A stretch of DNA of 64,000 bases, taken from an uncultured Veillonella sp. GTDB lineage: Bacteria; Bacillota; Negativicutes; Veillonellales; Veillonellaceae. Below are positions 34,429 to 44,165 of this stretch, in pieces; position 1 is the first letter of the stretch, and the number at the start of each line of letters is the position of its first letter. Under the pieces are notes generated by a model. That model ran no database searches and was not told the origin of the DNA. It saw only the letters and a program-made list of their open reading frames with translations. The stretch lies in the NCBI RefSeq assembly GCF_900545795.1, contig NZ_URAR01000006.1, forward strand, positions 1 to 64,000, read 5' to 3'. Made by a program: the position numbers and the translations under genes.

Positions 34429-35061
34429 TTATTCATTCCAAATATTTTTAGTTCGACTCAGCATGCCGCGCAAACGCTTTATGCCCTGACGATGCAAGCG
34501 ATGAATATAACTATTACTCGTCGAGAGTTCACCTGCCACCGATGCAATGGTGCGGTCTTCTAAATACACTTGCTCCATTACATGGCGCTCATTACTCGGT
34601 AAACGACCAATTGCCTCATTAACAACGGCTTGAAAGGCCTGTGTTTCCACACGATTTTCAATAGAAGGCCCTTCATCAGGTAATTGTTCCCACCAGTCTT
34701 CTTCCTCTTCATTAGGATTTGTCCAAAGAATACCGCCTTTACCTTCTTTGCGAAGAAAGTCTAAGATACGACCGCGAATGCGATGCACTGCATAGAGCGA
34801 AAATGCTACGCCCTTAGTGTAATCAAATCGCTCTACGGCTTCGATTAAACCGACTGTCCCCTCTTGAACACAGTCCATTACATCCGTAACAGAATTGCGA
34901 TAATTCATGGCTTCACGAAATACTAAAGGCTGATAATGCTCAATGAGGGCTGTGCGAGCCGATTCATCATCTGCACCACGAAAGGCTTCCCATAAAGCCC
35001 GTTCGTCTTCTAAGCTAAGCAATTCAATTTTTTCAAGCTCTGATAAATATGAATCTAGCAT
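34429..35061 (-). CDS. Sigma-70 family RNA polymerase sigma factor
   Basis: This 210-residue protein has a short region 1.2-like start (YLSELEKIELLSLEDERALW), region 2 (DVMDCVQEGTVGLIEAVERF, then FSLYAVHRIRGRILDFLR) and a region 4 helix-turn-helix (LPSNERHVMEQVYL, then ASVAGELSTSNSYIHRLHRQ). A linker with EEEEDWWEQ takes the place of region 3. It is an alternative sigma factor, not an ECF type by length and start. No anti-sigma gene is adjacent. It starts 27 bases after tamB and ends at a terminator, so it seems cotranscribed with the mla-tolC-tamB genes. Its targets are unknown. Confidence 0.85.
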   Translation of the reverse strand: MLDSYLSELEKIELLSLEDERALWEAFRGADDESARTALIEHYQPLVFREAMNYRNSVTDVMDCVQEGTVGLIEAVERFDYTKGVAFSLYAVHRIRGRILDFLRKEGKGGILWTNPNEEEEDWWEQLPDEGPSIENRVETQAFQAVVNEAIGRLPSNERHVMEQVYLEDRTIASVAGELSTSNSYIHRLHRQGIKRLRGMLSRTKNIWNE

Positions 35062-35088
35062 CAGCAGCCCTCCTTTCTTATCTATTCT

Positions 35089-38000
35089 TTAGAACTCAGA
35101 TTGCCACTGTGCACCAATGTAAGAGTGATCATTACTGTTCATCCAACCACTAACGCTAAAGTGACTATTAATATCGTACTGAATACCATAGGATTGAATA
35201 TCATTATTTAACCCCTGGCTATAGGTTACCATCAGATTTGGCAATAAATACTTACCAATCTCAATATTGTAATACCCATTAGTAGAAGAGTTTGGATCTT
35301 CATTTGGATCCAGCGAGCCCGATGTAATATTAATGCGATCAAGGCCCAAATTATTCTTCAAAGTACCTTCAATATAACCAGATAAAGCAGAGCGCACGCC
35401 AGCCGCTAATAATGCACTAGCATCATCAGAGGATAAACTAGAGTCATTACCATTGCTGTAACCAAAGGTTAAGAGCGAAATAATCTGACGCTCTTCTAAA
35501 TGCGGTTCAGAAGTCAAGCGAAGGTCCATCTGTTCAACTGGTCCATTGACCTCTAGATTTATCTTGTAAGACTGCACTCTAGCCACTGCCTCAGCATGAA
35601 GAATTGGCATGAATGTACCATATACAAAGTCAGCCTTAGCTGTAGTAATTTTAAAGGTATTATTTAAGTACTTAAGCGTACCTTCTTTAACTTCAAATCC
35701 ACCATCAATATCTGGACGAGTTGTTGTGCCTCCAATATGAGCGCCGCCACCTAAGATAATATCATACAGGCCTGCGCTATATAAACGCACTTTCTTTCCC
35801 ACATTGACAGTCACATCAAGGCCTATTGGGTCGCCTCCTTCTGAGGAGGTCAAGCTCAATGGAATGGCAATAGTATTTTTCTCTAAATCAATATGTCCTG
35901 CTACAGTTGGAAGGCCTTCTTTATTTAAGATACCTATTTCACCATTTAAAGGACCTGAGAAATAATCACTGTCTACCTCTAAGCCATTAAATTGTGCCAC
36001 TGCACTATAATCAGTAAGACTTGTACCTTGCCAATTAACCTTGCCTGAAAGGCCCATATTGCCTTTCCCCATAGTCGCACCACCAATGATTTCTAATTGT
36101 TGGCCCTTAAAGATTAGCTGTGTAAATACGCCAGTTAAATCTTTTTTCACATCTCTAAAGTGGATTGTACCATCCTTCACACTAATCATGCCATTAACTT
36201 CTGGCTGATCATAGGTTCCCGTAATGTGAACTGAACCTTGTAAAGGTCCAATCCCTTCTGTAATCATCGGTGTCATTAATGGCAATACAGCTAAGTCAGC
36301 TTCATTGACATCCAAAGTTAAGTCCATGGCAGATTTATCGCCTGGTGGCAAATAACCAGATGTATAAATAGCCGCCAATGGCATATCACCACTGATGCGC
36401 GCCTTATATTCGCCGCGCTGTCCCACTAACTGCTGTACATGAATTACTTTATCATCCATTGTAGCCATAGCATATACGCGGTCAAGGGCAACGCCATTAT
36501 AGTTAGCATTAACAATCTCCGTAGATAATTCTACATGAGGATTTAACGTCTTACCGGTAACATTAGCCATTAAATGTAAATTACCATCCAGTGCCACCTG
36601 ATTTTTAAACAATGGTGTTACATAAGATAGTGCTACATTATTGGCCGCTATCTGAATATTAGAATCCCCATTTAAATCAGCTGTACCAGCTGCTGCAATA
36701 ATACCATTACCAATAGGTAATTCACCTTGATGAATAGTTATTTTCTTATCTTCAAAGCCTATATCCACTACAGCGGTACCCCAAAGGGTGTCACCTACTG
36801 CTATATTATCGATAGTTCCCTTTAAAGCTAGATCAGGATTATTTAAGGTGCCACCAATATCTAGGCGACCATTGATGGCGCCTGTCATATTTTCTATGGA
36901 AGATTTAGATAATCTCAAGAAATTACTTAAATTGCCATTTTCAATAGTGGCATAACCAAATAAGCGCTGCTGGCCATCTAATGTCATACCGCCATCAATC
37001 ATAAAATGACCGGATTCGCCTTCATCAAAACTTAGCTTTTGTAAGTTTAATACAGTTGGATCAACATACATATTGCCGCGAATATTTTTTAGCGCCATTC
37101 CATTTACGGTAACAGCATTAGACCCTACAGTAGCTTCTAAAATAGGTTTGTCTAGATTGCCCTTTACCGTACCTTCTACAGTCATGTAGCCTGATACATC
37201 AGCATAGTCTTTAAGCCAAGGTCTCAAGTAAATGGCGTCCCCAAAGAAGGAAAAGTCCAGTTCATTATTGACCATTTTCCCCTGTCCATAGAAAGTGGCA
37301 CCATAAGCCTTCGCCACTAAGTCTCGAACGCCTAAGAAATTATCAGCATAGCGGAATCCAAAGTGTACATCGCTATACAACTTACCGGCTACAGAGCCAT
37401 CCCAAGCATGAACAAAGCCGCGCACTATCGGACTGTCCATAGTGCCACTAACCTTACTGTGCAAGGATAACCAACCTGTAATTTTCGTATCCGTTACAAG
37501 CGGAGCAATACTTTCAATGCGAACAGTTTCTGCCACAACATCTAAATTTAAATTCTTGCTACCATTGAGCTCTGCCGTCCCACTAAGGTCATAATAGCCA
37601 TGGCCATCTTGCAAGAACCCTTTATTTATAGTCGCTACCTGATTTTCTAGACTTACATCTAAATAGGTATTATCAAAGCGAATGCCTGCTACGCGACCAC
37701 CATCCGAGGCCACTTGAAGATGAGCAGTAGGATTTGACAATGCCCCTTCAATGGTTCCATCTACAGTAGCCGTCCCTTCCATAGGCTGACCAACATAGGA
37801 ACTCAGCATATGTAATGGAATATCTTTGCCACTTACTTGCAAAGCAATTGTATCTGCAGTAGCTACGCCATAGGCAGTAAACTTCCCCTCCCCAACAGTG
37901 CCGTTTAAGTATTTAATAGCATAAGTACCATCAGCTCCATCAATTTGGCCGGCCACTGTATCAAGCTCTAAGGAATCATAGCCTATATTTGAGCCTTCAA

Positions 38001-39396
38001 ACACCGCCGTGAGAGTTGGATTGCTATTTTGAGCATTGCCTTTCACATAGGCTTGACCACTTACAGTGCCATAAATCGGTTCATTAAGCGCCTGCCCAAT
38101 AAGTCCTAATGGAACATCAGTTCCCACTAAGGCCACTTCATAGTCTTCACTCTTTAGATTGTAATTTGCACGCCCTGTAGCCGTGCCGCCATTGAGATGT
38201 AAAGAAATATCTGCCAAATTAACTACATCATTTTCATATGTAAAATTCGTGCTACCATCTTCAACTACGAGACCATCATAATTTACATTACGCGCTTCTA
38301 CACTGCCAGTAGCGGTAAATGAATCGACTGGACCTGTAATGTGTACAGTCCCACCAACTAAACCAGTAGCGCCCATAGGCATGAGCTTATCTACTTCAAT
38401 TTGAGTACCACTAATAGTTAGATTTAAATCAGGATTATCTGTATTTTCAATATTAACAGTGCCAAATCCAAAGAACTGTTGACCATTAACGGCTGCTTTA
38501 GCATTGGTTACATTAATGTTAGTACCGTCTAAAGTCACATGGGCACCAGCGCCACGAATGGCAAATGGTGAATCGCTAACGGTTGCATTCGCATAATCAG
38601 CTTGAAGTCCATCAATATCAAAGCCGCCTTCAAAGCTATATTGACCATCACTGCGCTTAATGGTAAGGGCCACTTGTTTTAAGTCGCCGCCTAAAATCTT
38701 AGCCTGCACATTGGCAGGGATAAAATCATTGCCGTATTGTAAGCTCAAGCGATCGGCGTCAATATACATGTTAAAATCAGCATTAACGTCATTGCTATAA
38801 GAGCCGCGAACGGTAACAGCCTGTCCATCAATATTAGCCGTAACAGCACCATCAAGCTTTGGATAGTCCCCTAGCTTAACTGTACCATCAATGGCATCAA
38901 CTACTGTTTTACGACCATTTAGCCAGTCTATATAGGCCTTCCCTTCATCTACTGATATATAACCGCGAAAATCCATTTCACTGTCAGATTCTTTTTCCTT
39001 TATCAAGGAGGTAATATTCCAGGAATTATCACTTTGCTCTATAGCATGGATAGTTGGCGATTTCAAAGTCACACTGCGAATTAAGTGCAAGGCTGATGCA
39101 TTAGTGAATGGCATTTTTAAGGCTTCCACTACATCGAGCGTAACTTCAGTTTCTGGCACATCTGCCACTGTAGCACCTTTAGCATCGCGTATTGTGAGAT
39201 CCTTAATGTGAACTGATCCGTCCCAACCAATTTCAAAATTATTGTATGTAGCAGTGCCATTGATTGCTGTATTTAGTTGTTCATTTACCATAGGACCTAC
39301 ATATTGCTCGCCTATTGGTCGCATTAATTGAGCGCCCCCAAACAGGGTGGCCGCTACAGCTAAGGCGACTAAGCTTCTACGTTGCCCTTTTGTCAT
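35089..39396 (-). CDS. tamB: TamB-family (DUF490) envelope transport protein
   Basis: This protein of about 1435 residues has one N-terminal hydrophobic segment (about 8-25), then over 1200 residues of repeating beta strands as in the long AsmA-like bridge proteins, and a conserved C-terminal TamB part (EERQIISLLTFGYSNGND, then GLDRINITSG). In Proteobacteria TamB helps lipid traffic and barrel assembly with TamA; no TamA is seen here. The ATG at 39396 is 12 bases after GAGGAG; an in-frame GTG at 39420 overlaps that site. It follows tolC by 123 bases. Confidence 0.92.
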   Translation of the reverse strand: MTKGQRRSLVALAVAATLFGGAQLMRPIGEQYVGPMVNEQLNTAINGTATYNNFEIGWDGSVHIKDLTIRDAKGATVADVPETEVTLDVVEALKMPFTNASALHLIRSVTLKSPTIHAIEQSDNSWNITSLIKEKESDSEMDFRGYISVDEGKAYIDWLNGRKTVVDAIDGTVKLGDYPKLDGAVTANIDGQAVTVRGSYSNDVNADFNMYIDADRLSLQYGNDFIPANVQAKILGGDLKQVALTIKRSDGQYSFEGGFDIDGLQADYANATVSDSPFAIRGAGAHVTLDGTNINVTNAKAAVNGQQFFGFGTVNIENTDNPDLNLTISGTQIEVDKLMPMGATGLVGGTVHITGPVDSFTATGSVEARNVNYDGLVVEDGSTNFTYENDVVNLADISLHLNGGTATGRANYNLKSEDYEVALVGTDVPLGLIGQALNEPIYGTVSGQAYVKGNAQNSNPTLTAVFEGSNIGYDSLELDTVAGQIDGADGTYAIKYLNGTVGEGKFTAYGVATADTIALQVSGKDIPLHMLSSYVGQPMEGTATVDGTIEGALSNPTAHLQVASDGGRVAGIRFDNTYLDVSLENQVATINKGFLQDGHGYYDLSGTAELNGSKNLNLDVVAETVRIESIAPLVTDTKITGWLSLHSKVSGTMDSPIVRGFVHAWDGSVAGKLYSDVHFGFRYADNFLGVRDLVAKAYGATFYGQGKMVNNELDFSFFGDAIYLRPWLKDYADVSGYMTVEGTVKGNLDKPILEATVGSNAVTVNGMALKNIRGNMYVDPTVLNLQKLSFDEGESGHFMIDGGMTLDGQQRLFGYATIENGNLSNFLRLSKSSIENMTGAINGRLDIGGTLNNPDLALKGTIDNIAVGDTLWGTAVVDIGFEDKKITIHQGELPIGNGIIAAAGTADLNGDSNIQIAANNVALSYVTPLFKNQVALDGNLHLMANVTGKTLNPHVELSTEIVNANYNGVALDRVYAMATMDDKVIHVQQLVGQRGEYKARISGDMPLAAIYTSGYLPPGDKSAMDLTLDVNEADLAVLPLMTPMITEGIGPLQGSVHITGTYDQPEVNGMISVKDGTIHFRDVKKDLTGVFTQLIFKGQQLEIIGGATMGKGNMGLSGKVNWQGTSLTDYSAVAQFNGLEVDSDYFSGPLNGEIGILNKEGLPTVAGHIDLEKNTIAIPLSLTSSEGGDPIGLDVTVNVGKKVRLYSAGLYDIILGGGAHIGGTTTRPDIDGGFEVKEGTLKYLNNTFKITTAKADFVYGTFMPILHAEAVARVQSYKINLEVNGPVEQMDLRLTSEPHLEERQIISLLTFGYSNGNDSSLSSDDASALLAAGVRSALSGYIEGTLKNNLGLDRINITSGSLDPNEDPNSSTNGYYNIEIGKYLLPNLMVTYSQGLNNDIQSYGIQYDINSHFSVSGWMNSNDHSYIGAQWQSEF

Positions 39397-39519
39397 ACGC
39401 CAACTCAACTCCTCACACACTCACTACACTGAACTTACATACCTAGGACTACCCATGCCCTATACTAACTAGCGCAGGGGTAAAATTATATACTTCACTT
39501 CTATTTTACTACTTTTTTC

Positions 39520-41010
39520 TTATTTAGTCTTTGTTGCTGCATTTTGTACTAAATTAGATAATTGAGCACTTGCTTGTGCTTCATTTACTAAAGCCGCACC
39601 ACCGCCAATTGGAGTTTCAAGAGGCACACCCATAGCATTTTCCAAAGTAGCTACGGCAATATTATAGTTAAATAAAGCATCTACGTAATTATTGCGCGCA
39701 GTTTCAAGGGCTGTTTCCGCATCAAGTACATCAAGGTTAGTACCTACGCCAGCACGGTAACGAAGAGTAGCAATACGGAAGCTTTCTTGACCAGACGCTA
39801 CAGCTGTACGTGTGCTTTCAATAGTTTGTTCCGCAGACTTCATATTTAAGTACGCTTGACGAACACCAAGATTTACAGAATCCATCATAGCATAATTGGC
39901 TTCTTTAGCTTTTTCTAAATTAGCCTTAGCCACTTTTACACCTTCGCTAGTAGCACCGCCGTCCCATAAGTCCCAGGACACAGCTGCACCAATACGCCAA
40001 TTGTCATTGTCAGTGCCACCCCAATCATCACCAGACCAAGCCTGACTCGCTGTAGCACTTAAAGTAGGCATATAGCCAGCTTTAGCTGATTTTACTTGCT
40101 CTTCATATGCTTTTACAGCCATAGTTGTTTGAACTAAGTCTGCACGATGAAGTACAGCATAAGCTTGTGCATCTTGTAAGGTTACATCATAAGGTGTATA
40201 ACCAAGCGAAGAATCTGCTGTAGCTACAGACGTATTAACTGGCAAGCCAATGGAGTTATTTAAAGTAGCTTCTGCTAAGTTGGCAGAATTTTGTGCCTCT
40301 ACCAAGGATGTACGAGCATTAGCCAAAGAGGTTTCAGACGAAAGCACATCAGACTTCGCCACAATCCCTACATTGTATTGTTGGTTAACATTTGTTAAAT
40401 GTCCATCATAATCCTTAACAGATTGCTCTGCAATATCTACTTTATTGCGAGCCATAATTAAAGAATAATAATTAGTAGCAGCTGTTAATTTCGCACTTTG
40501 ACGCGCCACTTCTAGAGCTGCATTATAGCCTTCACGAGAATAACGTGCTGAATCAATAGCAGCCTCAGCTTTGCCACCAGTATAAATCGGTACAGCTAAA
40601 CTAAATGTATTAGATGCAGATTCGCCAACTACACTATTACCAGTCAAGGAGTTAGTGGAGCTACCGCGACCACCGCTGTAAGAGTAAGATACCGTAGGGT
40701 TCTTAGCAGCAGCTGCTACACCTACCTGCGCCTTAGCTGCTTCATATTGCCATTCAGATTGACGTACACTGCGGTTATTAGTTAACGCTAATTCTACTGT
40801 ACGAGGCAAGTTTAAAGATACTTTACTTCCCACTTCTTGATCAGTAGAAATTTTATTAGCTACAGCTTCTTGTGTTGTCACAAGAGCTGCTTGTTGAAAT
40901 TTAGTAAGTTTTGCATCTTTTGAATCATCTGTCATAGGACTAGCCGCCCATACCCCAGTAGTCGTTAAAGCTAATACTACGGCTAAAGAAAGTGCTTTTT
41001 TATTTATCAT
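39520..41010 (-). CDS. tolC: TolC-family outer-membrane efflux protein
   Basis: This 496-residue protein has a signal peptide (about 1-23, ending VWA) and two repeated outer-membrane-factor halves (about 70-270 and 285-470) with long helices and strands such as NPTVSYSYSGG and WRIGAAVSWDLWDGG. It would form the exit duct for drug efflux or type I secretion. The ATG at 41010 has GGAGG 8 bases upstream; the TTG start five codons earlier overlaps that site. It lies 17 bases after mlaD. Confidence 0.93.
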   Translation of the reverse strand: MINKKALSLAVVLALTTTGVWAASPMTDDSKDAKLTKFQQAALVTTQEAVANKISTDQEVGSKVSLNLPRTVELALTNNRSVRQSEWQYEAAKAQVGVAAAAKNPTVSYSYSGGRGSSTNSLTGNSVVGESASNTFSLAVPIYTGGKAEAAIDSARYSREGYNAALEVARQSAKLTAATNYYSLIMARNKVDIAEQSVKDYDGHLTNVNQQYNVGIVAKSDVLSSETSLANARTSLVEAQNSANLAEATLNNSIGLPVNTSVATADSSLGYTPYDVTLQDAQAYAVLHRADLVQTTMAVKAYEEQVKSAKAGYMPTLSATASQAWSGDDWGGTDNDNWRIGAAVSWDLWDGGATSEGVKVAKANLEKAKEANYAMMDSVNLGVRQAYLNMKSAEQTIESTRTAVASGQESFRIATLRYRAGVGTNLDVLDAETALETARNNYVDALFNYNIAVATLENAMGVPLETPIGGGAALVNEAQASAQLSNLVQNAATKTK

Positions 41011-41027
41011 GCTTTTTACCTCCAAAA

Positions 41028-42332
41028 CTAAAATGCTTTTCTAAGCCCGAAATAATTACCACCATTTTCTGCACTCATAGGGCGGATAATTTGAGCAATC
41101 ATATACATATCATCAGTTAAACGCACTTCGCTACGAATTCGGTAGCGATAGTCATTTACATCCATCACAGCAGCGGATAAGGAAATAGGACCGCCTAAGC
41201 CATAGTCAAAGCCTACGCCCACATCGCCGTCAAAAATACCGCCGCGCAACATAAATTTATTAGCCAACATTTGTCCATATGTAAGCTCTAAGTGACTACC
41301 ATCACCTAGTTGTGTAGCGCCTAATGTTAACAAATGCTTACCTGCAAAGAATCGAATATCGCCATTTACTGCCATATCCTTATCAGTTGTATTATAAAGC
41401 AGCTCTAAACCAGAGTCTACCTTAAAAGGGAGCTTTTTTCCAGAGTCCCGACCTTCCACGTCTCCGCCTGTTAGACGATTTAATTTAGTAGTCAACTGTG
41501 CGGTATTATGCAAAGTTTCTTTAATATCTTGACTACTTTGTGGATCTGTTACGACCCCTTCCATTGAAGTGGCCATGCGATTGAGACTATCAGTTGTAGT
41601 GCGCAAATTGTCAACAATAGCACGCATTTCATTGCCTGCTTGTCCATCGCTATTAAACTGGTTTAAGGACGCATCAAATTGAGTTGTAATATCGTCCATA
41701 TTGCGCGTAATATTTACCATATTTGATGTAATAGCTTGTAAATTTCCTTGATTGTCAGCTAACATGGCATTCATTTGGCCTGTTAAACTCGCTGTATTAT
41801 TGGCAATCACCTCTGTAGTGCGCAGTGCATTTTTAAGTGAATTTTGAGTTTGCCCATCGCCAATAATATGATTAATGGATTCCAATGTTTTATTGGCTTC
41901 CGCCATGAGCTCAGTTGCTTGCTTCATGGTTTTGTCAATTTCACTTTGTCCATCTCCATATACTGTGTCGCCATCTTTTAAGAAAGTTTTTGACCGACCC
42001 GGAGTAACTTGTATAAATTTATCACCTAAAATGCCATCATTGGATAAGGCGAATTCTGAGTCATCAGGAATCTCCGTATCCTCAGCAATTTCCATTGTCA
42101 AGGTAACGCCTTTAGACGTTACTTCCATGTCTGTTACACGACCTACAGCAACACCTGAATACTTAATTTGATTGCCCGTCTTCAAGCCTGTGACAGATTG
42201 AAACTCACCGTGAATTTTCATTTGCGGCGGCTGAAATAACTCCAGTCGACCTAAAAATATAACACAAGCTGCAAAGAGAGCTATTCCCAATATAGTAAAA
42301 AGCCCTACTTTGGCCTCTGTTGACCATTTCAT
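41028..42332 (-). CDS. mlaD: MCE-domain protein MlaD with barrel-like C-terminus
   Basis: This 434-residue protein has one membrane helix (about 7-25), an MCE domain (about 37-115, QSVTGLKTGNQIKYSGVAVG), a long helical stretch (about 125-290) and a C-terminal region of beta strands (about 300-434, e.g. VNGDIRFFAGKHLLTLGATQ) ending LRKAF. E. coli MlaD has only 183 residues. A transenvelope MlaD that bridges to the outer membrane with its own barrel is known from Veillonella parvula, and this protein has that plan. Its start overlaps the mlaF stop as ATGA. Confidence 0.93.
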   Translation of the reverse strand: MKWSTEAKVGLFTILGIALFAACVIFLGRLELFQPPQMKIHGEFQSVTGLKTGNQIKYSGVAVGRVTDMEVTSKGVTLTMEIAEDTEIPDDSEFALSNDGILGDKFIQVTPGRSKTFLKDGDTVYGDGQSEIDKTMKQATELMAEANKTLESINHIIGDGQTQNSLKNALRTTEVIANNTASLTGQMNAMLADNQGNLQAITSNMVNITRNMDDITTQFDASLNQFNSDGQAGNEMRAIVDNLRTTTDSLNRMATSMEGVVTDPQSSQDIKETLHNTAQLTTKLNRLTGGDVEGRDSGKKLPFKVDSGLELLYNTTDKDMAVNGDIRFFAGKHLLTLGATQLGDGSHLELTYGQMLANKFMLRGGIFDGDVGVGFDYGLGGPISLSAAVMDVNDYRYRIRSEVRLTDDMYMIAQIIRPMSAENGGNYFGLRKAF

Positions 42333-43087
42333 CCTCTTGTCCCCCCATCTACTACGTCCAATTCATCCCCACCGTGAATAAATTGTTGTACTACGGGGTT
42401 CTTGGATTTCTTAAATTCTTCTGCAGTTGATACTTCTACAAACTTACCTTTATCTAATAATGCAATGCGATCTGCTACATAAAAAGCAGATTGCATATCA
42501 TGTGTTACTACAATGGACGTGCAATTTAAATGCTTTTGCATGCCCCGAATTAATTTACTAATTGTTCCTGACGTAATAGGATCCAGTCCTGACGTCGGTT
42601 CATCATATAATATAATGCTTGGATTTAAAGCAATAGCGCGCGCCAAGCTAATTCGCTTTTTCATGCCCCCTGACAATTCACTAGGCATATATGTCTCTGT
42701 ACCAGGTAGACCTACAAGTTCTAACTTCTCTGCTACAATATCTTTAATTTCTTTGGAAGTTAACTCTGTATGTTGACGTAAACCAAATGCTACATTTTCG
42801 CCCACTGTCATGGAATCAAATAGAGCGGAATACTGGAAGACCATGCCCATTTTTTCGCGCACTTTGTTAAATTCATCTTCCCCTAAACCAACAACATCTA
42901 CACCATCTACTAGGATTTGACCACTATTAGGCCGTTGTAAGCCAATGACTAAGCGTAAAATTGTACTTTTACCTGCCCCACTGCCACCGAGCACTACTAG
43001 GGTCTCTCCATTTTCAATTGTCAAATCTACATGGTCTAAAATAACCCGATCTTCATAGGCTACTACCACATCTTTTAACTCTATCAT
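42329..43087 (-). CDS. mlaF: Phospholipid transport ABC ATPase MlaF
   Basis: This 252-residue ATPase drives the Mla transporter. Walker A is GGSGAGKST, the signature LSGGMKKRISLARAIAL and Walker B IILYDEPTSGLDP, in the form usual for MlaF. The ATG at 43087 lies 7 bases after GAGGAAA; a TTG one codon earlier is possible. It overlaps mlaD by four bases (ATGA) and follows mlaE by 43 bases. Confidence 0.95.
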   Translation of the reverse strand: MIELKDVVVAYEDRVILDHVDLTIENGETLVVLGGSGAGKSTILRLVIGLQRPNSGQILVDGVDVVGLGEDEFNKVREKMGMVFQYSALFDSMTVGENVAFGLRQHTELTSKEIKDIVAEKLELVGLPGTETYMPSELSGGMKKRISLARAIALNPSIILYDEPTSGLDPITSGTISKLIRGMQKHLNCTSIVVTHDMQSAFYVADRIALLDKGKFVEVSTAEEFKKSKNPVVQQFIHGGDELDVVDGGTRG

Positions 43088-43130
43088 CAATCTATTTCCT
43101 CAACACTTATTATGCTATCTATCTATTAGC

Positions 43131-43892
43131 TTAATATAATAATACCGATAAGAAATAATTTAATACAAAGACTAAAATAATACTCGTCACTACAGAACTC
43201 GTAGTGGAATTCCCTACTGCTGCAGCGCCCATTTTAGTATACATGCCCTTATAAGAACCTACCAACGCAATAACGGCGCCAAACACGCTAGATTTAATCA
43301 AACCAAAGGTCAAATCACTTGTCACTGCAAATAGTTGAATGGAATCGGTATAAGTAGCCCCGGCTAAGCCTTTCACTACAGTAGCCACTACATAGCCACC
43401 ACCAATGCCGATGAGTACACCATATAAAGCTAAGATTGGCACCATAATCATACAAGCAATCATGCGAGGTACTACTAGATATCCAATAGGATTTACAGCC
43501 ATAACTTTTAAAGCATCAATTTGTTCGGTTACCTTCATAGTACCCAACTCAGCTGTAATAGCAGCCCCTACACGACCTGCTAATACAACCCCAACGAGCA
43601 CCGGTCCTAATTCACGACCCATAGCTATAGCCATAATGCCACCAACTGTACCTTGAGCGCCATAGCGAATTAAAATATCAGTAATTTGCAGCGTCATTAC
43701 AGCCCCTGCAAACAGTAAGGTCAAACTTATGATGGGTAGTGAATCAACCCCTAAATGAGCCATTTGATACACGATATGTCGCCAATTAGCATGTTTCATC
43801 TGTCTAATTGTTTGTCCAATTAATATGGTCGCTTCACCACAGCGAGCTAGACAAAGTATTACAAAACGGCCAATAGCTTCTAAGAAACGCAA
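43131..43892 (-). CDS. mlaE: Phospholipid transport permease MlaE
   Basis: This 253-residue membrane protein has about five hydrophobic helices and the MlaE signatures GRELGPVLVGVVLAGRVGA and AELGTMKVTEQIDAL. It forms the membrane channel of the Mla complex. The start is a TTG chosen because GGAGG lies 7 bases before it and no ATG is in reach. It begins a transcription unit that includes mlaF, mlaD, tolC, tamB and the sigma factor. Confidence 0.94.
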   Translation of the reverse strand: MRFLEAIGRFVILCLARCGEATILIGQTIRQMKHANWRHIVYQMAHLGVDSLPIISLTLLFAGAVMTLQITDILIRYGAQGTVGGIMAIAMGRELGPVLVGVVLAGRVGAAITAELGTMKVTEQIDALKVMAVNPIGYLVVPRMIACMIMVPILALYGVLIGIGGGYVVATVVKGLAGATYTDSIQLFAVTSDLTFGLIKSSVFGAVIALVGSYKGMYTKMGAAAVGNSTTSSVVTSIILVFVLNYFLSVLLY

Positions 43893-44035
43893 AGCCAGTC
43901 CTCCTCAATAATTCCTCATAGATAATCTACATTTAAATGTACACTATAATTATTACCAATTTATGAAATCACTATTAATAAATCGTCCTATAGGTCAATA
44001 AAAATGATTTATAATATGTACAAATACTACCCCTC

Positions 44036-44065
44036 ATTTTAGCACAAAACCCTATCCCTTGTCAT
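44036..44065 (-). promoter_or_regulatory. Promoter of the mla unit
   Basis: ATGACA (44060-44065) and TAAAAT (44036-44041) are 18 bases apart on the minus strand with an extended -10 TG. It lies just after the terminator of the upstream gene and gives a leader of about 135 bases. Confidence 0.55.
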
Positions 44066-44097
44066 CAGTACCACAAGGAATTATAAGGATTTTTTTA

Positions 44098-44135
44098 TAA
44101 AAAAACCTTACTTCATGAAAATCATAAAGTAAGGT
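44098..44135 (-). terminator. Terminator after the S55-like gene
   Basis: ACCTTACTT/AAGTAAGGT (44105-44113 with 44127-44135) is a perfect 9-bp stem that can be lengthened inward, followed by seven T on the minus strand. Confidence 0.88.
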
Positions 44136-44165
44136 CTCTTATTAATTATATAAATTTCTATTTAA

